A stretch of DNA of 64,000 nucleotides, taken from Endomicrobium sp. (GTDB lineage: Bacteria > Elusimicrobiota > Endomicrobiia > Endomicrobiales > Endomicrobiaceae). Positions 37,568-45,986 of this stretch are shown here, piece by piece. Numbering within the stretch: position 1 is the first letter of the stretch; each line of letters begins with the position of its first letter. The stretch is taken from the NCBI GenBank assembly GCA_031273925.1, contig JAISQW010000004.1, positions 26,158-90,157 of the forward strand. Direction: 5' to 3'. The translations under genes and the position numbers were made by a program. The notes below the pieces were generated by a model. It had not been told where the DNA came from. It made no database searches and worked only from the letters and a program-made list of their open reading frames with translations.

Positions 37568-38212
37568 ATGATGAAAAAACAAAAACGTTTCTTTATTACG
37601 ATTGAAGGTGGAGAAGGTTCAGGTAAGACAACACAATCTTTTTATTTAAGAGATTATTTTCAACAAAAAGGGTATAAAACGTTACTTACAAGGGAGCCTG
37701 GCGGTACAGTTTTAGCCGAATGTATACGAAATATACTTTTAAATCCAAATTTAAATTTGCTACCATTGAGTGAGCTTTTCTTATATGAAGCTGCTAGAGT
37801 TCAACATGTTAAAGAACTTATTTTGCCGGCTTTAATGTCAGAAAAAATTGTTATTTGTGATAGATTCATAGATGCAACTGTTGCATATCAAGGATATGGT
37901 AGAAAATTAGATTTAAAACTTATAAACAAGCTTAATTTTATAGCAGCATATGGTATTTTCCCAAGTTTAACAATATATCTTGATATAAAATCCTCTAGAG
38001 GTTTAAATAAAGCAAGAATGTTAAATAAAAAATATTATGGGAAAACTGGTGATAGAATTGAAAGTGAATCTATGAAATTTCATGTAAATGTTAGAAATGG
38101 ATACTTAAAACAAGCAAAAAAATATCCTAATAGAATAAAAATTGTTAAAATACAAAAAACTCCAATGCAAACTCAAAATTTAATAAGAAAAATAGTAGAT
38201 ATATTATTTTAA
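37568..38212 (+). CDS. tmk: Thymidylate kinase
   Basis: Tmk phosphorylates dTMP to dTDP. The 214-residue protein has P-loop EGGEGSGKTTQ (about residues 13-23), the TREPGGT motif, CDRFIDATVAYQGYGRKL and a LID segment with basic residues. It starts a Firmicutes-like group tmk-holB-ricT-metG-tatD. The stop is one base before the holB start. Confidence 0.95.
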   Translation: MMKKQKRFFITIEGGEGSGKTTQSFYLRDYFQQKGYKTLLTREPGGTVLAECIRNILLNPNLNLLPLSELFLYEAARVQHVKELILPALMSEKIVICDRFIDATVAYQGYGRKLDLKLINKLNFIAAYGIFPSLTIYLDIKSSRGLNKARMLNKKYYGKTGDRIESESMKFHVNVRNGYLKQAKKYPNRIKIVKIQKTPMQTQNLIRKIVDILF

Positions 38213-38213
38213 A

Positions 38214-39131
38214 ATGTTTAAAAATATATTAAGTCAACAAAAAATAAATAAAATTCTTTCTGATCAAATAAAATCTGGTAAAATAGTACATTCTTATATT
38301 TTTGTTGGCACACCAAATAGCTTGAAGTATCTCGTAATTATTGAGTTTGCAAAAATTTTAAATTGTGCTATAAATAATAATCCTAAGATATATTATGAAG
38401 CTTGCGAAAAATGTACATCTTGTAAAAAGTTCTCTAAAAATATTTATCCTGATTTACATTTTATAGATTTTAAAAAACAAGCAAAAATACAAAAAGAAAA
38501 CATTGAAAAACAAAAAATATTAAAAATTGATACAATAAGACATATGCAGAAAGAGATGTATATAAAAGCATATGAAATGAAATGGAAATTTTTTATCATA
38601 GATCCTGCTGAAAAAATGAGTATATTGGCCATGAATTCTTTACTTAAAGTACTTGAAGAACCACCTAAAAATACAATCATTATTTTACTTGCAAATCATA
38701 AAGAAATGATATTAAAAACAATAGTTTCGCGTTCTCAAATTTTGTTTTTTCAATCCTCAGATTGTTTTCTAAATTTTGAATCAAATTCTGAAATTTTTGC
38801 GTTAAATAAAACATTATCAGAAAATAAAAAAAGTAATATTGACAAAAATGTAAAAAATATAACTAATGTATCTTTATTATATAAAATAATAAATCAAAAA
38901 CTTTCTTTTTCTGAAATTTTGATGATATCAAAAAATATTTCTAATAATAGTAGTGCATTAGAATGTATTGATATCATGATAAATGATGCTGAAAGAAATT
39001 TTAAAGCATACTTAAACATTATATCGTATATATTAGATTTATTGAACAAAGCAAGGATTTTACTTCTTAAAAATATTAATGTTCAGAATGTTTTAGATAA
39101 CTTATTTTTTGATTTATTAAATTTAAAATAA
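38214..39131 (+). CDS. holB: DNA polymerase III delta-prime subunit
   Basis: This is a clamp-loader subunit of 305 residues. It has the AAA+ fold without a functional Walker A (GTPNSLKYLV) and a zinc knuckle (Cys in ILNCAI and CEKCTSC). The region KAYEMKWKFFIIDPAEKMSILAMNSLLKVLEEPPKNTIIILL matches delta-prime/gamma proteins, and SRSQIL occupies the arginine-finger SRC position. It follows tmk immediately and precedes ricT, as in Bacillus. Confidence 0.9.
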   Translation: MFKNILSQQKINKILSDQIKSGKIVHSYIFVGTPNSLKYLVIIEFAKILNCAINNNPKIYYEACEKCTSCKKFSKNIYPDLHFIDFKKQAKIQKENIEKQKILKIDTIRHMQKEMYIKAYEMKWKFFIIDPAEKMSILAMNSLLKVLEEPPKNTIIILLANHKEMILKTIVSRSQILFFQSSDCFLNFESNSEIFALNKTLSENKKSNIDKNVKNITNVSLLYKIINQKLSFSEILMISKNISNNSSALECIDIMINDAERNFKAYLNIISYILDLLNKARILLLKNINVQNVLDNLFFDLLNLK

Positions 39132-39179
39132 TATTTTTTTTAAAAAAAACAAATTATACTAGTTTTTAGGAGAAATTCT

Positions 39180-39986
39180 ATGTTAGCTGTTGTTGGAGTA
39201 ATTATTAGAAAAATTAAAGATAAGATATATGCTGATGTTAATAAACATTTTGATTTAAAATTAAATGATAAAATTGTACTTAAAACTGAGCATGGTATTG
39301 AAGTAGGTATGGTTTTTGAAAAATTAAAAAGTATTCACAATAATGAAAATTCTACAAGTAAAGTATTAAGAAAGATAACAGAAAGCGATGAAAAAATAAT
39401 TGAAAATAATGAAATTAAAAATATAAAAGTAAAAAAAGTAATCATAAAAAAAATTGAAGAGCATAAACTTAATATGAAACTAACATCTGTTCAGTATACT
39501 TTTGACCGATCTAAACTTTTTATATACTACACGTCTGAAATTAGGGTTGATTTTAGAAAATTTATTAAAGATTTAGGAAGTATTTTAAAAACACGAATAC
39601 AGATGGTTCAAATAGGTGTTAGAGATGAATCAAAAATAGTGGGTGGAATAGGTCCGTGTGGACGTATTGTATGTTGTCATAATTTTTTAAAAGATTTTAA
39701 CTCGATAACTATTGATATAGCTAAGGATCAAAATTTATTATTAAATACTGCAAAACTTACTGGCCTTTGTGGTAGGCTTTTGTGTTGTATATTTTATGAA
39801 AGTGATACATATAAAAATATAAAAAAAAAATTACCAACATTAGGTAACATAGTTTTGACACCTAATGGTAAGGCAAAACTTATTGCTATAGATTGCATAA
39901 GAGAAAGAGTAACCGTGGATTTTGGAGACAATAAGCCCTTTGAGATATTTAAAATAGATCAAATTACGAGTATTAATAAAAAATGA
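39180..39986 (+). CDS. ricT: PSP1-domain regulatory iron-sulfur protein RicT (YaaT)
   Basis: The 268-residue protein has the PSP1 C-terminal domain: MKLTSVQYTFDRSKLFIYYTSEIRVDFR, RIQMVQIGVRDESKIVGGIGPCGRIVCC and GLCGRLLCC. The conserved cysteines of the CGRxxCC and CGRLLCC motifs ligate Fe-S clusters in the Bacillus RicAFT complex, which modulates RNase Y. RNase Y (rny) is also in this window, but ricA and ricF are not. The stop overlaps metG by four bases (ATGA). Confidence 0.92.
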   Translation: MLAVVGVIIRKIKDKIYADVNKHFDLKLNDKIVLKTEHGIEVGMVFEKLKSIHNNENSTSKVLRKITESDEKIIENNEIKNIKVKKVIIKKIEEHKLNMKLTSVQYTFDRSKLFIYYTSEIRVDFRKFIKDLGSILKTRIQMVQIGVRDESKIVGGIGPCGRIVCCHNFLKDFNSITIDIAKDQNLLLNTAKLTGLCGRLLCCIFYESDTYKNIKKKLPTLGNIVLTPNGKAKLIAIDCIRERVTVDFGDNKPFEIFKIDQITSINKK

Positions 39987-41527
39987 AATTTTATATTACA
40001 ACTCCTATTTTTTATGTAAATGATGCACCACATATAGGTCATTCTTATACAGTTATAATTTGTGATATTATAGCGAGATGGAAAAGGTTGAATAATTATG
40101 ATGTGTTGTTTTCAACAGGGACAGATGAACATGGATTAAAAATTGCTATGGCAGCAAAAACAAATGGTGTAATACCTGAAAAATTTTGCGACACAATAAG
40201 TATGAGATTTAAAAAAGTTTGGAAACTTTTAAATATTTCACATACAGATTTTATACGAACAACAGAATACAAACATTTTATGACAGTTCAGAAAGTTATA
40301 AATATTTTATTTAAAAATGGATTTATATATAAAAGAAAATACAGCGGTCTTTATTGTACTGCTTGTGAACGGTTTTATGTTAAAAAAGATTTAGATGAAA
40401 ATGAACTTTGTTACTTACATAAAATAAAACCAATACCTCAATCTGAACAAAATTATTTTTTTAAATTATCTAATTTTAAGACTGCAATTTTAGAAAGGAT
40501 AATAAATTTTAATCATAAAGAGCATATTGAAATACACCCTAAAGAAAGAAGAAATGAAATTATAGGTAAATTAAAAAATGGAATTGATGATATAAGTTTT
40601 TCAAGACTTTCTATTGACTGGGGAATACCTGTTCCGTTTGATAAAACACAAACGGTTTATGTTTGGGTTGATGCTTTAATAAATTATATAACTGTTATTG
40701 GATATTGCGAAAATAGTAATAAATTTAAAAAGTATTGGCCTGTTGATGTTCATTTAATGGCTAAAGACATATTATGGTTTCATTCTGTAATTTGGCCAGC
40801 AATTTTAATGGCTATAGGATTGCCTCTACCAAAAAAAATATACTCTCACGGTTTTTTTACTTTAAATGGTAGAAAAATGTCAAAATCTTTAGGTAATATT
40901 ATATCTCCAGAAGAACTTATTAACAAATATGGAGTTGATGCTACAAGATATCTTATAGTTTCTCTTGTTCCTTTTGATTCTGACGGTGATATTTCATGGG
41001 AAATGTTAACTTTAAAATATAATAATGATTTAGCAAATAATTTAGGTAATTTATTGTCTAGAATAATTATGATGGCAAAAAAATATTTTGTAACTGGTAT
41101 ATGTTATCGTAGAGTTATAAATGATTTGAAGCTTGTAAATGATATAATTAAAATTTTCAAAGAAAATTTTGTTCAAAATATGGACAATATACAATTACAT
41201 AAAGCTGTTGAAAATTTACAAAAAGCGATTACTTTTTTAAATAAACAAATAGAAATAGACACTCCATGGAAATTAATAAAAACATCAAAAACTAAAGTAG
41301 AAATATATATTTATTCTTACTTACAAGCTATGAATATTATTGCAATACATTTACTTCCATTTATGCCATTAACAGCTACAAAAATATGGCATACAATAGG
41401 TACAACAGGTGATATAAATGAGATAGCAAAGGAATATTTTTTTAATAATTTGAGCATAAAAACAGAATTATCAATATTAAATACAGAACTAGAAAATCCA
41501 AATTCTATATTCCCGCGTATTTATTAG
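39983..41527 (+). CDS. metG: Methionyl-tRNA synthetase (short form)
   Basis: This class I synthetase has 514 residues. TPIFYVNDAPHIGHSYT carries the HIGH motif, and GRKMSKSLGN is KMSKS. The connective-peptide zinc region has YCTACERFY and LCYLHKIKPI. The C-terminal EMAP/Trbp111 dimerisation domain of E. coli MetG is absent, as in many reduced genomes, and the protein ends after the anticodon-binding helices. It overlaps ricT by four bases and is followed by tatD, an order typical of Firmicutes. Confidence 0.96.
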   Translation: MKFYITTPIFYVNDAPHIGHSYTVIICDIIARWKRLNNYDVLFSTGTDEHGLKIAMAAKTNGVIPEKFCDTISMRFKKVWKLLNISHTDFIRTTEYKHFMTVQKVINILFKNGFIYKRKYSGLYCTACERFYVKKDLDENELCYLHKIKPIPQSEQNYFFKLSNFKTAILERIINFNHKEHIEIHPKERRNEIIGKLKNGIDDISFSRLSIDWGIPVPFDKTQTVYVWVDALINYITVIGYCENSNKFKKYWPVDVHLMAKDILWFHSVIWPAILMAIGLPLPKKIYSHGFFTLNGRKMSKSLGNIISPEELINKYGVDATRYLIVSLVPFDSDGDISWEMLTLKYNNDLANNLGNLLSRIIMMAKKYFVTGICYRRVINDLKLVNDIIKIFKENFVQNMDNIQLHKAVENLQKAITFLNKQIEIDTPWKLIKTSKTKVEIYIYSYLQAMNIIAIHLLPFMPLTATKIWHTIGTTGDINEIAKEYFFNNLSIKTELSILNTELENPNSIFPRIY

Positions 41528-41560
41528 ATTTTATAATTAAATTTATAAAGGTGAAAAATA

Positions 41561-42328
41561 ATGATCATGGTAGATACTCACACTCACTTATTAGATTCGA
41601 GGTTTAATAATGATAGAGAGAATGTTATACAAAGAGCTTATAGTAATGGTATATTATCTTTTTTTGAAATAGCATGTGATATAAATTGTTGGGATCAAGC
41701 ATTGGACTTTTCAAAGCGAGAGAATGTTTTTATTTCACTCGGAATCCATCCTACTAATATATTTAATGTAAATCAAAGTGACTATAATAAACTTCAAACT
41801 CTGATCCGAGATAATGATAAGTGTATAGCTGTTGGAGAAATTGGTTTAGATTACCACTATCATACTTCTTTGTTTGACAAAAAAAATCAAAAAGAAAATT
41901 TTATAAAACAATTAGAAATTGCACTTAAATATAACAAACGTATTATTATTCATTGCAGAGACGCTTACGATGATATGATTTATTTATTAAAAGAACAAAA
42001 AAATATTCCAAAAGGAATTATACATTGTTTTTTGGGGAATTTAGAAGAATCAAAATTTTTTACCGAAGCAGGCTTTTTACTTGGTATTAATGGATTAGTA
42101 ACGTTACAAAACTCAAAAATATTAAAGCAAATTATTTTAAAAACGAATTTAGATAAAATAGTAATAGAAACTGATTGTCCATATCTTACGCCAAAAAAAT
42201 ATAAAAACCAAAGAAATGAACCATCATATATGATTGAAACTATAAAAGAAGTAGCTATTATAAAAAATATATCAATTAGTAAAGTAGCTAAAATAACTAC
42301 AAAAAATGCATTAGATTTTTTAAAATAA
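41561..42328 (+). CDS. tatD: TatD-family metal-dependent DNase
   Basis: This TIM-barrel hydrolase of 255 residues has all metal-ligand motifs: VDTHTHL, GEIGLDYHY, IIHCRDA, GIIHCFLG and IETDCPYLTP. Family members act as 3'-5' exonucleases on DNA, with possible roles in repair. AAAGGTG precedes ATG 41561; ATG 41567 is an equally possible start. It is the last gene of the long plus-strand series, before the accessory patch. Confidence 0.95.
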   Translation: MIMVDTHTHLLDSRFNNDRENVIQRAYSNGILSFFEIACDINCWDQALDFSKRENVFISLGIHPTNIFNVNQSDYNKLQTLIRDNDKCIAVGEIGLDYHYHTSLFDKKNQKENFIKQLEIALKYNKRIIIHCRDAYDDMIYLLKEQKNIPKGIIHCFLGNLEESKFFTEAGFLLGINGLVTLQNSKILKQIILKTNLDKIVIETDCPYLTPKKYKNQRNEPSYMIETIKEVAIIKNISISKVAKITTKNALDFLK

Positions 42329-42491
42329 AATTAATGCATATCTTATTTTTCAAAAAATATTTATTTAAATATAATAAACAGATGTATGATGTTTTGTGTG
42401 TCTTGTATAAAAATAAGAATAAAATTCAAAGATAATAATTTAAAACTAGATAAAAAAACTATTGAATTAAAAAGTTATAAAATCTATTAGT

Positions 42492-42811
42492 TTGCAATTT
42501 TTAAAAATACAAGGATTAATACAGCAATACAGTAGTGCTTGCGAATTGTTATCATAAAATAAACATTTCACCAAAAAAAAAGAATTAGTTGATATTTTTT
42601 TCAGTAAGTTTAGACGTGCCAAAACCAAAATAACATAATAAGCTTAATCATTTGATGAAATAATAAATTTTGTTAAAGAATTAAAAAGATGTTCTTTTAA
42701 AACTATAATAACAATTATCGATTTTATAAATTATTTGTTTTTAAAGTAAAAAAATTGCAAAAGATATTGGTTTAAAATTCAAATATGATAATATTTATTT
42801 TAAATGATTTA
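42492..42811 (+). pseudogene. Decayed gene of unknown family
   Basis: One plus-strand frame (starting TTG 42492) reads as protein through QFLKIQGLIQQYSSACELL, KKKELVDIFFSKFRRAKTK and SFDEIINFVKELKRC, then KTIITIIDFINYLFLK. It is broken by TAA at 42555, 42636, 42639, 42645 and 42747. After a one-base shift it continues as KKIAKDIGLKFKYDNIYF and ends at TGA 42809-42811. The amphipathic composition and long runs between stops suggest recent decay rather than random sequence. I cannot name the family. Bases 42329-42491 before it hold only one 34-codon frame (42386-42490) that might be its upstream part. Confidence 0.45.
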
Positions 42812-42820
42812 TCAGATATA

Positions 42821-42908
42821 TACCGAGAGCGGGACTTGAACCCGCATGTCATTAATAAATGACTTGGGATTTTGAGTCCCACGTGTCTGCCATTTTCACC
42901 ATCTCGGT
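42821..42908 (-). tRNA. tRNA-Leu (anticodon CAA)
   Basis: On the minus strand the sequence folds as a class II tRNA. Acceptor ACCGAGA/TCTCGGT is seven perfect pairs, and the anticodon loop CTCAAAA gives anticodon CAA, reading UUG. The long variable arm is GTCATT/AATGAC, and the T-arm is GCGGG-TTCAAGT-CCCGC. The discriminator base is A and no CCA is encoded. A TATAGT (42924-42929 on the minus strand) lies about ten bases upstream as a likely -10 box. Confidence 0.95.
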
Positions 42909-42974
42909 TTTTAAAACATATTGACTATACCAAATCAATAAAAGTGTAATTACAAAACTATTTTTTTAGTTAAA

Positions 42975-43427
42975 TTACATCGAAAAAAGTAGTGAAGTTT
43001 CACCACAATTTGGAAACAAATGACAATTAACGCATTCTGTCCATATTTTATATGGTAACATTTCTTTTGGAATTATAACAAATCCAAGTTTTATAAAAAA
43101 AATTGGACTAAAACTTAAAACAAAAATTTTATTTACTCCAAGGTTTTTTGCATTTAATTGAAGTTTTTCTACAATATTTCTACCAATACCACGTCCTACA
43201 AAATCTTTATTTACAGCTAAAGATTTTATTTCTGCCAAGTTTTCTAAAGAAACATGTAATGCTCCACAAGCAACTATTTTACAATCTCGTTCAACTATAA
43301 CAAATTCTTGAATTGTTTCATATATAGTATTTAAAGATCTATGAAGCATTTTGCCATTATTAGCATAAAATTCAATAAGTTCATGAATTTCTTTAGCATC
43401 TGTTACTTTTGCTGTTCTTATATTCAT
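42975..43427 (-). CDS. ArgA-like N-acetyltransferase (GNAT; short N-acetylglutamate synthase type)
   Basis: This GNAT-fold protein of 150 residues has IRTAKVTDAKEIHELIEFYANNGKML at the start, the acetyl-CoA loop VGRGIGRNIVEKL and the LGFVIIPKEMLP segment. It ends with the cysteine pattern WTECVNCHLFPNCGE. That C-terminal CxxCxxFPxC pattern is shared with short stand-alone N-acetylglutamate synthases of the arginine pathway. ATG 43427 is preferred because GAGAT precedes it; an upstream in-frame TTG 43448 adds seven residues. It lies 11 bases after korC on the same strand. No other arginine gene is in the window. Confidence 0.82.
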   Translation of the reverse strand: MNIRTAKVTDAKEIHELIEFYANNGKMLHRSLNTIYETIQEFVIVERDCKIVACGALHVSLENLAEIKSLAVNKDFVGRGIGRNIVEKLQLNAKNLGVNKIFVLSFSPIFFIKLGFVIIPKEMLPYKIWTECVNCHLFPNCGETSLLFSM

Positions 43428-43438
43428 TTTGATCTCTT

Positions 43439-44011
43439 TTATATACAAAATTCTTTTATAAAATTATATCCTGCTATAATCGCTTTTTTATTGATATATG
43501 TTAGATGTCTATTTTTTGCAAAAAGTGTTTCACACGCAGATAAAACATTTTTTATGAAAAGTGTATCATTTTTTTTTTTAAATTCAAGTACTTTTATAAA
43601 TGCTCCAATTATAACCGTATTAGTAGTTTTAAAATTTTTTATTTTACTATTTGCAATATTTGTAGCGGGCACAAAAAAATGATTTGTTTTTTTTTGTTGC
43701 TCATATTTTGTTGATATCATATGTGAGTTTACAATTATTATAGTTTTATCAGTTATTCTATTTTTTTTAAACTTGTTTAAAGATAATTCATTCAAAACTA
43801 TTAACACATCCGGATTAAATACAAAAGGAGATCCTATCTCATCACTTGAAACTACGACAGTCGAATTCGACAACCCTCCACGCATTTCTGCGCCATACGA
43901 TGGAAACCATGTAGTGTGTAGATTTTGTTCCATTGCTGCTTGTGCGATCAAAATTCCTGCTGAAAGAACACCTTGTCCCCCAAATCCAGTTATGATAATT
44001 TCAAGTTTCAT
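43439..44011 (-). CDS. korC: 2-oxoacid:ferredoxin oxidoreductase gamma subunit
   Basis: The 190-residue protein has the gamma-subunit pattern EIIITGFGGQGVLSAGILIAQAA near the start and FPSYGAEMRGGLSNSTVVVS after it. In the family it helps assemble or stabilise an anaerobic enzyme that oxidises 2-oxoacids to acyl-CoA with ferredoxin as acceptor. ATG 44011 is chosen because GAGGT lies six bases upstream; an ATG four codons earlier (44023) is the alternative. The alpha and beta (and delta) subunits usually lie just upstream but are not in the window, so this gene is an orphan here. The exact substrate cannot be told from the gamma subunit. Confidence 0.85.
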   Translation of the reverse strand: MKLEIIITGFGGQGVLSAGILIAQAAMEQNLHTTWFPSYGAEMRGGLSNSTVVVSSDEIGSPFVFNPDVLIVLNELSLNKFKKNRITDKTIIIVNSHMISTKYEQQKKTNHFFVPATNIANSKIKNFKTTNTVIIGAFIKVLEFKKKNDTLFIKNVLSACETLFAKNRHLTYINKKAIIAGYNFIKEFCI

Positions 44012-44120
44012 TTTAAACCTCATATATCAATTGTTTTGAAGGAGGTATGTTATTATATTATTTTGTAATTTGTCAATTTTAGACAAGCTATTTTTTTGAA
44101 TTAAAAGTAAATGAAATAGC

Positions 44121-44149
44121 TTGACATATAACAATATTAATATTATAAT
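44121..44149 (+). promoter_or_regulatory. Consensus promoter of hrcA-grpE
   Basis: A perfect TTGACA (44121-44126), a 17-base spacer and a perfect TATAAT (44144-44149). This is the strongest sigma70-type promoter in the window, and it abuts a CIRCE operator. Confidence 0.88.
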
Positions 44150-44150
44150 A

Positions 44151-44177
44151 TTAGCACTATAATGATTTGAGTGCCAG
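44151..44177 (+). promoter_or_regulatory. CIRCE heat-shock operator (HrcA binding site)
   Basis: TTAGCACTA - nine bases - GAGTGCCAG matches the CIRCE consensus TTAGCACTC-N9-GAGTGCTAA with the spacing intact and a few substitutions. It starts one base after the -10 box, so bound HrcA would block transcription start. The downstream gene is hrcA itself, as expected for autoregulation. Confidence 0.88.
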
Positions 44178-44200
44178 TAAAAAAGTTGTTGAAATAGAAA

Positions 44201-45220
44201 ATGCGACAATTAGCATTGGAAGTTTTGGAAAAAAGAAAAAATAGAATATTAGATGCTGTCGTAAATAATTATATTAAAACTGGAAGACCTGTTAGTTCAA
44301 ATATATTAATAAAGAAATGTGGATTTTCCTCTTCTACAATTAGAAGTTTAATGGCAATTCTTGAAAAAGAGGGATATCTCACTCATCCTCATATTTCTGC
44401 TGGTAGAATTCCGACAGATAAAGGGTATAGATTTTATGTTGATAATTTTATAAAATTAAACAGTTTTTTTTATAAAAAAAATCCTAAAATAACTGAAAAA
44501 GAATATGGACAAAAATATAATGAAATAGAAATATTTCTTTCTGAAATTTCATGTATTTTATCAGGACTTTCTAAATATATAGGTTTTGTCATAGCACCTA
44601 AAATACAATATGATAAGATAAGAAATATTAAACTTATAAAAATCTCAAAAAAAGAAATTTTGGTGATATTACTTACTGTTAGTGGAATGATAAAACATAA
44701 AGTAATAGTGACGACATCAATTCCATTGAATAAAATAAAAAAATTACAAAAATTTTTGAATGATAAATTAAAAAATATATCTATTGCTCAAGCTAATGAA
44801 AAAATAATTTTTGAGATAAAAATATTCGAAGAAAGTGAAATTAGTATTTTTAAAATAGCGCAAAAAATTGGGAATGTTTTTTATAACATACAAGATGATA
44901 TTTATATAGATGGTATAATTAATGTGGATACAATAGTTCATAATTTTAATAATTTAAAATTATTAAAAGCAATTATGAGATTTATGAAAATTGTAAATAA
45001 GGATTTTAATAATAAAGGAATAAATGTAAAAATAGGCTCTGAAAATGTGCTCAAAGAGTTGGAAGATTTAAGTTTAATAAGTACAGTATATGAAAATAAT
45101 CAATGTGCAATTGGGGTCGTAGGAATTATTGGCCCAAAACGTATGGAATATAAAAAAATGATATTACTCGTAAGTCATGTTTCTAAAATATTAAATAATT
45201 TTTTTAAAAGTAAAAAATAA
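44201..45220 (+). CDS. hrcA: Heat-inducible transcription repressor HrcA
   Basis: HrcA represses chaperone genes through CIRCE. The 339-residue protein has an N-terminal winged helix (VLEKRKNRILDAVVNNYIKTGRPVSS..., SSSTIRSLMAILEKEGYLTHPHISAGRIPTDKGYRFYVD) and a GAF-like effector domain. The ending GVVGIIGPKRMEYKKMILLVSHVSKIL is typical of the family. It is preceded by a promoter with a CIRCE operator and followed by grpE, dnaK and dnaJ. Confidence 0.96.
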   Translation: MRQLALEVLEKRKNRILDAVVNNYIKTGRPVSSNILIKKCGFSSSTIRSLMAILEKEGYLTHPHISAGRIPTDKGYRFYVDNFIKLNSFFYKKNPKITEKEYGQKYNEIEIFLSEISCILSGLSKYIGFVIAPKIQYDKIRNIKLIKISKKEILVILLTVSGMIKHKVIVTTSIPLNKIKKLQKFLNDKLKNISIAQANEKIIFEIKIFEESEISIFKIAQKIGNVFYNIQDDIYIDGIINVDTIVHNFNNLKLLKAIMRFMKIVNKDFNNKGINVKIGSENVLKELEDLSLISTVYENNQCAIGVVGIIGPKRMEYKKMILLVSHVSKILNNFFKSKK

Positions 45221-45242
45221 TTTAAGATTTAAGGAGGATAAT

Positions 45243-45809
45243 TTGGAAAATAATAATGATAAAAAAATAATAGATGAACAATGCCAAGAAGATTGTACTG
45301 TACAAAAAAATGAAAAATTTTCTGAATTAGAAACTTTAAAACAGTCTATAGAAGATCAGAAAAAAATCGCTCAAGATTACTACGATCAACTGGTAAGATT
45401 GAAAGCTGAATTTGAAAACTATAGAAGACGTTTAGAAAAAGAAAAATATGATTATTTAGAATTTGGTAAAGAAAAAATTCTTATTAAACAAATAGGTATT
45501 AATGATGTTTTGACACATGCTTTGAATAGTGCCAAAGCAAAAAATAATGTTGAAAGTATAATAACTGGCCTTGAAATAATAAGTAAAGAATTTTCAAAAA
45601 TATTAAAAGAAGAAGGTGTAGAAGAATTACATTGTGAGACTTTTGATCCAAATATATGTGAAGCTTTAGATTATGTTGAAAGTAATGAACATAGTGATGG
45701 CAAGATTATTGAAGTTTATCAAAAAGGCTATAAAATGAATGGAAAACTTATAAGATTAGCTAAAGTAAAGGTGGTGAAAAATAATACTGAAATAAAAAAA
45801 GAAAAATAA
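45243..45809 (+). CDS. grpE: Nucleotide exchange factor GrpE
   Basis: GrpE releases ADP from DnaK. The 188-residue protein has an acidic N-terminus, the long coiled-coil segment DYYDQLVRLKAEFENYRRRLEKEK, and the beta-rich head with FDPNICEALDYVESNEHSDGKIIEVYQKGYKMNGKLIRLAKVKVV. TTG 45243 is the start with a perfect AGGAGG eight bases before it. It follows hrcA by 22 bases in the same transcript. Confidence 0.95.
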   Translation: MENNNDKKIIDEQCQEDCTVQKNEKFSELETLKQSIEDQKKIAQDYYDQLVRLKAEFENYRRRLEKEKYDYLEFGKEKILIKQIGINDVLTHALNSAKAKNNVESIITGLEIISKEFSKILKEEGVEELHCETFDPNICEALDYVESNEHSDGKIIEVYQKGYKMNGKLIRLAKVKVVKNNTEIKKEK

Positions 45810-45986
45810 TTAAAATTTTAAATATTTTTTGTAATTAGTGTATTGTTTTTTTTGTTTTTGTATATTATGTCCCTAAATTTTTCTGAAGTTGTCTTAAATT
45901 GTTTATGTCTTTGTTTTTTTGCTTGAGTATAGTAAATCTAACTTAAAATATATAAAATGATTGTTTGGGTAAAGGAGGAAGTGTGT

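Noticed and set aside
44027..44209. 60-codon minus-strand frame between korC and hrcA
   Set aside because: It covers the hrcA promoter and CIRCE operator and shows no protein-like conservation.
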